Assembly: GCF_900167465.1 (NCBI RefSeq)
Contig: NZ_FUWR01000001.1
Coordinates: forward strand, 613,269-677,268
From: Trichlorobacter thiogenes
Lineage (GTDB): Bacteria; Desulfobacterota; Desulfuromonadia; Geobacterales; Pseudopelobacteraceae
Direction of reading: 5' to 3'
DNA length: 64,000 nt
This document shows positions 47,345-55,087 of this stretch, one piece after another (within the stretch, counting starts at the first letter, position 1; each line of letters starts with the position of its first letter). The notes beneath the pieces are model-generated. The model saw only the letters and a program-made list of their open reading frames with translations. It was not told the DNA's origin and did not search any database. The translations under genes were made by a program, and so were the position numbers.

Positions 47345-47394
47345 GAGACAGATGTCTGTCCCGTAGGGAGAGAACAAAATGTCTCCCGGTCGGG
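47345..47394 (-). promoter_or_regulatory. nested hairpin leader upstream of ssb
   Basis: GAGACA (47345-47350) with TGTCTC (47380-47385); inner TCCC (47359-47362) with GGGA (47366-47369); alternative CCC (47385-47387) with GGG (47392-47394). As ssb heads the operon, this copy probably lies in the primary 5' leader. Confidence 0.6.
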
Positions 47395-47832
47395 ATGTGG
47401 TGAAAGTATCCGCCGCTTACAAAGCTTGTCGCGGATTTTGAACAACAAAAAACCCACTCCGGCCATTGCCAGAATAGGTCACTGTTCTTCGTGATTATTG
47501 GTTATCAGAGGCACGCGCTACATTGATGGGCGCACCTTCAGATTGGATTCAAGTCGCATTACCCATACGACTGATCGAGGAAGGCATAAGCCGTTCCTGG
47601 TGTCATCCGGAAAGGGGCAACTGCGGCCTTGTCTTTCCAGGTAGTTCATCCCTGCCGGGGGCATTTCTTCTTCGGGCTATCCGAAAAAGTCTATCCGGGG
47701 CTCAAAGGCCGCACGGAGTCTCTTGAAAGAGTCTATAATACTGAAACGCTATCGATATTCCTCTTACAAGTCAAGAGGATTCACCCGGGACGACCCATTT
47801 GGCATCGTCCCGGTTCGACTGAAACAGAGTAA
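47395..47832. other. non-coding structured intergenic region
   Basis: No reading frame here looks like a protein. Two paired segments stand out: TGCGGCCTT (47622-47630) with AAGGCCGCA (47705-47713) enclosing 74 bases that contain several GC-rich sub-hairpins, and CCGGGACGA (47785-47793) with TCGTCCCGG (47805-47813). TATAAT at 47734-47739 could serve as a -10 but has no good -35. It must hold the promoter of the ssb operon; a structured RNA or the transfer origin are open options. Confidence 0.4.
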
Positions 47833-48234
47833 TCATTTCTTGCCGGTTTCTACCCCAGGGACTGCCTGCTTATCCTGCTTTTTGAGAGGGTTATCGAATC
47901 CCCGTGGCGGCTTGTACGTGTAGTCGAGCAACTGGCACATTTCGGCATTCATGAGATTTAGTTCTTCCTTAATTCGCCGGCTCCGGTCGATGTAGCTCTT
48001 CACTACCTCAAATGTCAGGGACTCCCTCCTCCCCATGTTCATCCGCATCTGGTAGACGAGATTATCGTTTGAGTTGAGAATGTTGATGAAGTCGCCGGTA
48101 TCACGAGCGCGACAGAAAACAACACTTGTATCGTCCCGTTTCGCATTCTCCAGCTTTCTAGCCTGCCAGTCGACTTTCTTGGAAGCAGGAGAGGTGCTGT
48201 TACCCTTATCCGCCTTGTTAGTCTTGTCTGCCAT
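47833..48234 (-). CDS. hypothetical protein downstream of traH
   Basis: 133 residues, charged, soluble; the N-terminal 35 residues are Lys/Asn/Ser-rich and probably disordered, the rest helical (Arg-Arg-Ile-Lys-Glu-Glu-Leu-Asn-Leu-Met-Asn). AGGGAGGAATT precedes the ATG. Last gene of the second transfer block, 21 bases after traH. No family recognised. Confidence 0.55.
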   Translation of the reverse strand: MADKTNKADKGNSTSPASKKVDWQARKLENAKRDDTSVVFCRARDTGDFINILNSNDNLVYQMRMNMGRRESLTFEVVKSYIDRSRRIKEELNLMNAEMCQLLDYTYKPPRGFDNPLKKQDKQAVPGVETGKK

Positions 48235-48255
48235 AATTCCTCCCTTTCATTGTTG

Positions 48256-49740
48256 TTAGATTCTGCCGGTAGCCCTCATGGCGATTCCTTTGCCGAACCG
48301 GTCTGATAATTCCGAAAACACTGTGTCGTCGAATTTCTTCATATTCTGGACGATCATTTCCACCGCATTGATCTCAGAAGCTGCATTGGCGTAACTCTGC
48401 TGGGCAACGCTCAGAAGTTGCAGCGTCTTTTCCTCAAGCGTCTGGATATGCTGCATACCTTCGCCGAGGAGCGCCAACTGGCAGGTCTCCGGCGAAGCCC
48501 CGGCTTTATTACCCTTCTGGGTAGACATGATGTTGCGGGCCATCTCCTGCAACTGGACTGCACGCCCAAACAGGTCGAGCAGCATGTAGTAGCCGTAGGC
48601 CCGGGCGGTCAGTTCTGCCAGTTTGCCGATGACCTCACCCTCGGTATTGGTGGCAGTGGCATTCTTGAGGATCAGCCCGACCGACAGCGGCGTACTCTTG
48701 AGGAACGCCTCCTCGTCGACGGTAAGGGCGGTCTTCGATTTGATCTTAGTGGCGATGGACTGCATCTTGCCGGCCACATAGACCATCAGGTTCTTGTTGG
48801 CATCGGTAATATCGGCACAGGCCCCGGCGGTATCCCGTCCTTGCGCGGAACCGCTTATGAAGGAGTCAAAGCTGTTGTTCTTGTCGCACGGAGGAATGTA
48901 TTGGGCCTGGTAGGTGGTACCGGTCGTCGCCGGGTTCTGGATGATTACATCGCCGATGAAACCACGTACCAGTTTGACGTACTCGCTGCTCATCCCTTTC
49001 TTGCCGGCCAGGTTCTCCAGGACCGACCCATCCCCGAAGACCTGCAGGACTTCGGTCGGGCAACCGGCAGTGGCGCTGGTGGCTGAGGTCTGGGTTGTGC
49101 CCGGAACGCCAGGCTTGTTACCGGCATTGGTCTTCTGTTCGCTCTCGAACAGCTTGCTGACATCCTGGTAAAGATCCTTGGCGCCGCTCGACACCATGAA
49201 GTCGGTTTGAGCTGTTTTCATCTCAGCTTTCAGACTGTCCGACATGACTGACGAAAACGGACTGGCAGCGGTGGCCACCAGTGCCTTGGCCGCCTTGCAG
49301 TCGTTCAGTTGCAGCGAGTTCAGCCGGTCGGTGATGGCTTCGAGGGTCTTGATGGTATCGGCCACTTGGGGTGCCAGGGTCTTCAGGGCAATGTCGAAGG
49401 CTGCTGCCGGAGCTGCCGACAGGATGTTCTGGAGCTTCTGGACCAGATAATCCACGTTCAGGAACGAAAAACCGCCGAGGAACATATCGATCCCGCCGCA
49501 ACCGGATTTCAGCTTTGGCAGCGAGGCCGTGAACAGATGGTCATCGGTGTTTGCCCACCTGGCAGAGAAACTGCCGCCAGTGTAGTAGCCACGCTTTGAC
49601 CCTTCATAATAGCTGGGCGAAGTGGAGCTTTTCTGCTGTACCCAGTCATCGACCCAGCCAGACCAGGAAAGTACCGGGTTCATGGCAATGGTTGCCGCCA
49701 GGCAGGCAGCGGTGGTTCTGGTAAGTACGGTTCGTTTCAC
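48256..49740 (-). CDS. traH: TraH, F-type pilus assembly protein
   Basis: 494 residues, close to F TraH (458). A signal peptide (1-26, ending Ser-Trp-Ser) is followed by family features: a Tyr-Tyr-x-Gly-Gly-x-Phe-Ser-Ala-Arg segment, a Ser-Gly-Cys-Gly-Gly-Ile-Asp motif, a central cysteine-containing region, and a C-terminal helical part. Periplasmic protein required for pilus assembly; works with TraF and TraU. Located downstream of traF in the same orientation. Confidence 0.88.
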   Translation of the reverse strand: MKRTVLTRTTAACLAATIAMNPVLSWSGWVDDWVQQKSSTSPSYYEGSKRGYYTGGSFSARWANTDDHLFTASLPKLKSGCGGIDMFLGGFSFLNVDYLVQKLQNILSAAPAAAFDIALKTLAPQVADTIKTLEAITDRLNSLQLNDCKAAKALVATAASPFSSVMSDSLKAEMKTAQTDFMVSSGAKDLYQDVSKLFESEQKTNAGNKPGVPGTTQTSATSATAGCPTEVLQVFGDGSVLENLAGKKGMSSEYVKLVRGFIGDVIIQNPATTGTTYQAQYIPPCDKNNSFDSFISGSAQGRDTAGACADITDANKNLMVYVAGKMQSIATKIKSKTALTVDEEAFLKSTPLSVGLILKNATATNTEGEVIGKLAELTARAYGYYMLLDLFGRAVQLQEMARNIMSTQKGNKAGASPETCQLALLGEGMQHIQTLEEKTLQLLSVAQQSYANAASEINAVEMIVQNMKKFDDTVFSELSDRFGKGIAMRATGRI

Positions 49741-49780
49741 TCTGACACCTCTTCTCTCTGTTGCTGTAGGACCAGCAGAC

Positions 49781-50620
49781 TCATGGCCGCTCCTTTTCCT
49801 GAAGACGGCGTTTCTTCACGTCGAAGCTGCCTCCCTTCTGGAATTCGTAGAGTGAATACTCCTCAGGGGAGATATCCCCCTTGAGGAGGCGGACGGCCCG
49901 GTATGCCTTGTCCTCGATCTCATCGGCTGAGATGACTCCGGCTGACACCGGTAGATAATCCTGATTCCCTTTCTGGATCAGAATCAGGGTCGGCGTGATC
50001 TCAACGCTGAACTTGGCTGCCAGTCCCGGGTTCTCACTGATGTTGACCCTCTTTATGGTCCAGCCGGTCTCGTTGGTGAACCAGTCAAGGATACGGGATT
50101 GCTCATCGCAGTAGCTGCAGTCAGGTCTCTGGAAATAGATCAGGGCAAAGTCATCCCGGTTGTCCCGCAATATGCGCTGCCGTTCCTCGTTGATTTGGGA
50201 GATTCGGGCCAGGTTGCCAGGAGTGGTGATCGGATAGTCCTTCTTGGTGGTCAGCTCCGGATACTTCTGCCAGACGAACTGGGCCACGTTGGAAAAAGCC
50301 AGCGCCTTCTTGCGGGCGATTTCCTGGACCTCGAAATACTCCTTCACATTTTCTTCGCTCGGCTTCTGGACAGCCTTCTTCTTCAATGCCTCGGCGAACT
50401 CCTGGAACTGGTCAGGATGCATCTCCCAAACCTGCTCATAAGAATAATCCTTGAGCGATGGCGTGCTCTTGGGCGGTTTCTTCTTCTTTTCCTGCTTTTC
50501 GGCCTGCTTCTCAGGTTCTTTCTGATACCACCACCAGCCCTTGGCCGAGTCGGCATAGTAGCCGGCAGAAGCGGTGGTCACGGAGAGTTGGAGAATAGAA
50601 GCCAGTATCAGTCTCCTCAT
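49781..50620 (-). CDS. traF: TraF, F-type thioredoxin-like pilus assembly protein
   Basis: 279 residues. Signal peptide (1-19), a Gly-Trp-Trp-Trp-Tyr motif typical of TraF, a Lys-rich linker, then a thioredoxin-like domain with Cys-Ser-Tyr-Cys and Thr-Pro-Thr (cis-Pro loop). F TraF lacks the active CxxC, so a retained Cys-x-x-Cys suggests a disulphide-exchange activity for folding other transfer proteins. Overlaps the HD-protein gene by four bases (ATGA). Confidence 0.88.
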   Translation of the reverse strand: MRRLILASILQLSVTTASAGYYADSAKGWWWYQKEPEKQAEKQEKKKKPPKSTPSLKDYSYEQVWEMHPDQFQEFAEALKKKAVQKPSEENVKEYFEVQEIARKKALAFSNVAQFVWQKYPELTTKKDYPITTPGNLARISQINEERQRILRDNRDDFALIYFQRPDCSYCDEQSRILDWFTNETGWTIKRVNISENPGLAAKFSVEITPTLILIQKGNQDYLPVSAGVISADEIEDKAYRAVRLLKGDISPEEYSLYEFQKGGSFDVKKRRLQEKERP

Positions 50621-52083
50621 TCTTTGTCCTCCGCATGCTTTGGTCTGATGTCCTTGACGATTTTTCTCAAGACAGGGGGTTTGGTGCTTTCCAGTTCAGA
50701 GGTGAGCACACCAAAGGCATCGACCCTGAACGGGATCAGGAGTTTGTTGAATGACTTATCGTTATTCGACACGATGGATGTATTCGTTGTGTAGTACGCA
50801 CTGGTCATGAGTTCCGTGGCAATGGCATCTCTGGAGGCACTCAGTTCCCATACGACGGTATAGAGAAGATTACGTTTGGTTTCTTCATCAGCATCAGCCA
50901 CCAAGATCATGGGATCGCCATCGCTAACTTGATGGATCACCTGCCAAAGTGCTTCTGGCTTCACATAGACCAACCCATTCGGCAGTGAAACGGCCAGCCA
51001 CTTGACTCCGGACGAAGTTTTCTCCACCTGGTTGATCAATCCGTGGATGCCACCAAGGATCGCATCGGCATTGAACCATGCAGGAAGCTTTATCTTCTGG
51101 GAAACGTACTTTCCCGATTCTGGAGATCCGAGCGGGTGATCCCATTCCTGCGAATTTTTTTCTTTAGCGACAGGAACATCAGGTTGTGGAAGTGACTCAT
51201 CTATTGGCAGCGAACTTTCTTCGGAAGCCCTCACCTGCGCCATCTGCCCAAGAAAAGCCCCCATTTCATCATTACGAGACTCCTGGTCACACCGCTTCAA
51301 GCAGGCCGTGAGCGGGTTGTTCGGAGTTATCTGGTGATGATTGCGGATGATGCTGTCGAGCTCAGCCCTGTTCGACAGCGCAACGTATTCCGGAATGCTC
51401 GCGAGTATGAGGAGCGCTATTTGCGGATGATCTGCAGTCGAATAATACTGGCTGTGGAAAGAGGGAATTTTCCCGATGTCATGCGCCAATGACACGATGA
51501 GGACTGTAGGGAGCATGATTCTTTCAGAGTTCTTTTCTACGAACTTGCGGGCAACCCCGAGAGAATGCCGATAGAGTGGTACGGTAGCCAATTGGGCAAG
51601 AGCTGCTGCCCCGTACGCCGAATCCGGATCTGATATCTGCTTGCCGACAGCTGCGTATTTCTTGATCCCGACAACCGATGGGCAGGTACCTTCCGCGTCA
51701 AGGATCTTAAGCAGATAGACGATCACAACCTTGCGGTTCCCATTGATAAGCGGTTCCGGTTCCACAATGTCCCTGTAGAACTCTTCAATCTCCGAATGCC
51801 GGAATGTCGGCCTTGGAAATGCGGCTTCCTCCTCCTGTTTTGGTGTGGGTTCACGCCAGAGTCGAGACAGATCAGTGAAGTGAACAACACGGCCTGTCCA
51901 TACTGAAGATACCGTGGCGAGATCGGTGCATGGCAGGTCATCATCCGGTTCCAGCTCCGAAATTGACAGTGGAACCCACGGTTCTTGCTCTACTTCAGCC
52001 GGACGCCTGGTTAAAATTCGCCACAGGTTGTAAGTGACCATCAGGAAACCGATAACGCCACAGCAGTAGAGCAGGATTATCAT
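50617..52083 (-). CDS. membrane HD-domain transfer protein, candidate MobH-like relaxase
   Basis: 488 residues. One N-terminal membrane helix (about 2-22), then a helical region and an HD domain: Tyr-Arg-His-Ser-Leu-Gly-Val-Ala, Ala-His-Asp-Ile-Gly-Lys-Ile-Pro, Asp-His-Pro-Gln-Ile-Ala and a later Asn-His-His-Gln. A C-terminal domain (about 330-400) carries Leu-Pro-Asn-Gly-Leu-Val-Tyr and Glu-Ala-Leu-Trp. MobH relaxases (TraI of SXT) also have an HD core and pair with TraD. Here the gene overlaps the coupling-protein gene, supporting that idea, but the length and membrane anchor differ. A metal-dependent phosphohydrolase without relaxase activity is possible. Confidence 0.6.
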   Translation of the reverse strand: MIILLYCCGVIGFLMVTYNLWRILTRRPAEVEQEPWVPLSISELEPDDDLPCTDLATVSSVWTGRVVHFTDLSRLWREPTPKQEEEAAFPRPTFRHSEIEEFYRDIVEPEPLINGNRKVVIVYLLKILDAEGTCPSVVGIKKYAAVGKQISDPDSAYGAAALAQLATVPLYRHSLGVARKFVEKNSERIMLPTVLIVSLAHDIGKIPSFHSQYYSTADHPQIALLILASIPEYVALSNRAELDSIIRNHHQITPNNPLTACLKRCDQESRNDEMGAFLGQMAQVRASEESSLPIDESLPQPDVPVAKEKNSQEWDHPLGSPESGKYVSQKIKLPAWFNADAILGGIHGLINQVEKTSSGVKWLAVSLPNGLVYVKPEALWQVIHQVSDGDPMILVADADEETKRNLLYTVVWELSASRDAIATELMTSAYYTTNTSIVSNNDKSFNKLLIPFRVDAFGVLTSELESTKPPVLRKIVKDIRPKHAEDKE

Positions 52084-53453
52084 GCGGCCCCTCTGCTCAT
52101 GGTTATGGAAGATGGCGCCGACGGGAAGACTATCTTCAACTGCGGGTCTCTGGCATCACGAGTCACACCCTTGTACCTACCGGAATAGGTCAGCATGTAG
52201 AATTCCCTTGGTTGCAGCCCCAGAATATCCTGCACTTTCAAAATGTCCTGTTCCACCTCACGGGTAGTGACCTGGTTGGACCCGAAAATACCCGTAAGCA
52301 CATTGCGTACGCCAAAGTGCCGCACGACATACTCTGATGTTTCTGCATCTGAACAGCGCATAAAGATTTTGGTGTTGGTGTTGTCGAGGATCGATTTACC
52401 GTATTCCTCGCCAATAGCGGCATATATTTGATTCACAGACTGGGCGAAGGCATGCACCATCACGTCTGCTGACCCAGCCTTCGCGAAAAGGTCCTCAATG
52501 CCTTGGTAGAACAGGCTCTGGGCCTCATCTATGTAGATGGACAGCGGTGGGAATACTTTCTGCTTGTCAGAGAGATAGACTCTGCCGATGAAGGACTGGA
52601 TCATCGACAAGAGGACTTTGCCAAGTGTTGTGGCTGCCTCCCTGGTAATCATGGTACCGGTGTGCACGACCATGATTACCCCTTTCTTTCGTTCGAGTCG
52701 GCTGATGAAGCGGTTGCTGTCGGCCTGACCGATAATCTTGCCGATGTTGCCGGAGGAAAGCTCCATCAAGCAGGTGCGTAATGTTGAAGACACCTTTGAA
52801 TAATACTCTTGGGGAGATTCAAGGATGTCCTGGATCATGCCGGCGTTTAGCAGCGCCTCGGGTGTCTTGATTTCCTGCAGTAGCCCCATTGTGCTACTCA
52901 ATGATGAGCGGCGAATGCTTTGTCTGATAGCATCCATATTTTGCTTGGGAAGACGTTTTTCCCAATCGGCGATAATGATGTTGGCTGAGATGATGGCAGT
53001 AGTGATTTCCTTTGCAATGTTGCGGTAGAATGGCTCACGTCCACCTTGGATGCCTGAAACGATATGTCCGACGAGTTCGTCCGGCATGAAGTAATAGGCC
53101 ATAGGATCTATGACCGCTGAGTATTCCGGGAAAATCGGCGTTACCAGCATCAAATCCTTGAGTCTCTCCGCCTTACGGGCAACTTCGAAGATCTTGGTGA
53201 AGATCTGCTGGTCACCTTTGGGGTCGAAGTAGACCACGCTGTTGCCTTTCATGATGTCCTGCTCAATTAGGTTCTCGCAGAGTCGCGTTTTGCCGACCCC
53301 GGTAGTGCCAAATACAAACATGTGCCTTTTTCGGTATTCATCAGGTATCGAAATCGGAACGATCCGGGTTGGTCGTTCCATCTGGACTCCGGTGCCGATG
53401 GAGGTCATGAATTCCAGGTTGGTGGTGCTACGGCGCGATGAGGACTTGAACAT
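52080..53453 (-). CDS. traD: TraD-like type IV coupling protein without membrane anchor
   Basis: 457 residues. Walker A Gly-Thr-Thr-Gly-Val-Gly-Lys-Thr (49-56), Walker B Ile-Tyr-Ile-Asp-Glu-Ala-Gln, and a Gln-Ser-Val-Asn-Gln segment typical of VirD4/TraG/TraD ATPases. It pumps the relaxase-DNA complex to the channel. The usual N-terminal membrane domain is missing: the protein begins only 40 residues before the P-loop strand. The overlapping downstream gene encodes a membrane-anchored HD protein that could supply the anchor. Overlaps the NusA-like gene by 26 bases. Confidence 0.8.
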   Translation of the reverse strand: MFKSSSRRSTTNLEFMTSIGTGVQMERPTRIVPISIPDEYRKRHMFVFGTTGVGKTRLCENLIEQDIMKGNSVVYFDPKGDQQIFTKIFEVARKAERLKDLMLVTPIFPEYSAVIDPMAYYFMPDELVGHIVSGIQGGREPFYRNIAKEITTAIISANIIIADWEKRLPKQNMDAIRQSIRRSSLSSTMGLLQEIKTPEALLNAGMIQDILESPQEYYSKVSSTLRTCLMELSSGNIGKIIGQADSNRFISRLERKKGVIMVVHTGTMITREAATTLGKVLLSMIQSFIGRVYLSDKQKVFPPLSIYIDEAQSLFYQGIEDLFAKAGSADVMVHAFAQSVNQIYAAIGEEYGKSILDNTNTKIFMRCSDAETSEYVVRHFGVRNVLTGIFGSNQVTTREVEQDILKVQDILGLQPREFYMLTYSGRYKGVTRDARDPQLKIVFPSAPSSITMSRGAA

Positions 53454-54138
53454 GTTCCCTCAACTCCTTTCCGACTGTATTAATCGATTTTTTGGGTATC
53501 CGAACCGGCGTAACAACTTCACTGAACCCTCCTGCAATACGCCGTCGACATTTGATCCCGGCAATACCGGTCAGGTCTTGAAGCAGCAGAGCCGGCAAGG
53601 CACGGGATGTCCGGTTCAGAATGAGTCTAACCTTTGCAATGTCGCCTCCCACCATGACGGGGCGCACACTCGTCACCAGAAAGCTGCGCTGCTCACCTAT
53701 GCGATAACGTGAACGTTCATGTGGCGGCTGATAGCGTAAAGGGCATTCCCCGAACAGGATCAGTGGCTTAAGGATGTCATCAATTTCCAGTGTAACGTGT
53801 AATGTCCCTCGGGAGCCGATACGCCCCACGGCCCCACAAAAAACCCTCCCCTGAAGTTCCTGCAGTCTTTTTGCTTCCAGCTGGTTCTGACGTTTTTGCA
53901 GTTCCACTTCGACACTGTGAATGATATGCCGGCGAAGCTTCTTGGGAATGTCCTTCAACTGCATTTCGACCGGGTGTCCCAGCTTGGGATAGGCAATAAT
54001 TTCCAGCTCCCCCTCTGCCCGGACAGTAACCGTCCTCTGAAAAGCTGCCATCAGTGTCTTCGCCACAGCGCATTCAACAGCATCGACTATCTCGTCCTCC
54101 GGCAATCCGTATTTGTGGAGTAGATCAGCGGAGAGCAT
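53428..54138 (-). CDS. NusA-like protein encoded in the transfer operon
   Basis: 236 residues from ATG 54138 (GAGGTG upstream); a longer frame to 54315 is a shadow of the transglycosylase gene. Aligned by eye with NusA: [11 protein letters not shown] (N-terminal domain), an S1-like Gly-x-Val segment, Arg-Tyr-Arg-Ile-Gly-Glu-Gln-Arg and Ser-Val-Arg-Pro, Leu-Asn-Arg-Thr-Ser, then Ile-Lys-Cys-Arg-Arg-Arg entering KH1. The protein stops inside KH1; KH2 and the acidic repeats are absent. NusA binds RNA polymerase and RNA to control pausing and termination. An element-specific elongation factor is inferred. Confidence 0.6.
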   Translation of the reverse strand: MLSADLLHKYGLPEDEIVDAVECAVAKTLMAAFQRTVTVRAEGELEIIAYPKLGHPVEMQLKDIPKKLRRHIIHSVEVELQKRQNQLEAKRLQELQGRVFCGAVGRIGSRGTLHVTLEIDDILKPLILFGECPLRYQPPHERSRYRIGEQRSFLVTSVRPVMVGGDIAKVRLILNRTSRALPALLLQDLTGIAGIKCRRRIAGGFSEVVTPVRIPKKSINTVGKELREHVQVLIAP

Positions 54139-54631
54139 TGCCGAACACCTCATCCCATGGTGATTCGATCCTGGGCGTGCTGATGGCTGCGATGAGCGTC
54201 GCCGCCTGTGGCTTCGTATGCTCAGCGAGGATGCGATACACTTTTCCGGCGTAACGGTCCCCTTTCGACGGGGTGCGCGAGTTGTAACAACCGACAGCCC
54301 GCCAGGTGTAGCCATAATCCTGGATACATTGGGCCAGTACCCAGGCCCCCACTTTCACATTCGTGCATGGTTCTCCCAGTTCATTCCATGTTTTGCCAAG
54401 CCTTTTTGCCCAACTGGAATTGATCTGCATCAGTCCATAGTCGTAGCTTCCGTTACTGTTGCGATTGATTGCACGGGGGTTGAAGTTGCTCTCCGTCTTG
54501 GCGATGCTCCAGAGCAGTTGTGGCGATATGCCGTATTGACTCCCGGCCTCCTCGAAGCAGAAAGATTTGGCCTGGATTGGCACGCAGACAAGGCTGATCA
54601 CGAGCAGGCAGATGCCTGGTAATCGACACAT
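54125..54631 (-). CDS. lytic transglycosylase (SLT family)
   Basis: 168 residues from ATG 54631 (AGGAGGAACGA upstream). Signal peptide (1-21), then the SLT domain with catalytic Glu47 in Lys-Thr-Glu-Ser, Tyr-Gly-Leu-Met-Gln-Ile-Asn, and a late Ala-Val-Gly-Cys-Tyr-Asn. Opens peptidoglycan locally for the transfer apparatus, like VirB1 or F orf169. Four cysteines may form disulphides. First gene of the second transfer block; overlaps the NusA-like gene by 14 bases. Confidence 0.9.
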   Translation of the reverse strand: MCRLPGICLLVISLVCVPIQAKSFCFEEAGSQYGISPQLLWSIAKTESNFNPRAINRNSNGSYDYGLMQINSSWAKRLGKTWNELGEPCTNVKVGAWVLAQCIQDYGYTWRAVGCYNSRTPSKGDRYAGKVYRILAEHTKPQAATLIAAISTPRIESPWDEVFGNALR

Positions 54632-55087
54632 TCGTTCCTCCTGACTGATAATCTTGTAGGGGGGAAGGTGGCACCGTCTTGACAAGAAGATTTGATCTGT
54701 TCCGTAACCAATAAAAATTCCGGATGGTTTTTTTATGCTTCTGGCTGGCTGGATTTGTTTTAGAGAAATGTTGGATGGTTCCGAATTTTACGGAGTTGAT
54801 ATTAGAGGAATATGTATAGAAAAACTTTTTTTGAGTTCACGGAGTATGTGATATTTTTGCCTGGATATGAATTCTAAGTTTGTGAGTCGTTAATGCTCTG
54901 TACGGTATATTTTCCTCCTACGATTCTTGCACGATCCCTATTATCTAAAGCAGGAAGTTTTCCTTTTCCAGGGAAATAATTTTAAATTTCTGCTTTCATT
55001 TAAGGATGACCCGCTGCTTAAATTGAAATGGATCACCTCGTCGCAATTAAATATTCACTTCGTATTACTAATTCACAATAAAAATAG
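54632..55087. other. AT-rich non-coding region at the edge of the transfer block
   Basis: No convincing gene in 456 bases. GGATGGTT occurs twice (near 54723 and 54772). The stretch separates the transfer genes from chromosome-like genes, so an attachment site or element end may lie here, but no tRNA or matching att repeat is visible inside the window. Confidence 0.4.

Noticed and set aside
47523-47923. Three overlapping short frames in the gap before the ssb operon
   Set aside because: Proline/arginine/serine-rich, no start support; they only trace GC-rich hairpins.
48418-49086. 222-codon frame antisense to traH
   Set aside because: Shadow of TraH coding sequence; no independent protein features.
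50099-50794. 231-codon frame antisense to traF and the HD gene
   Set aside because: Runs across two genes that are well supported on the other strand; leucine-rich shadow composition.
54632-55087. Right attachment site of the element
   Set aside because: Position is suggestive, but no matching repeat or tRNA end is visible within the window, so no att call is made.
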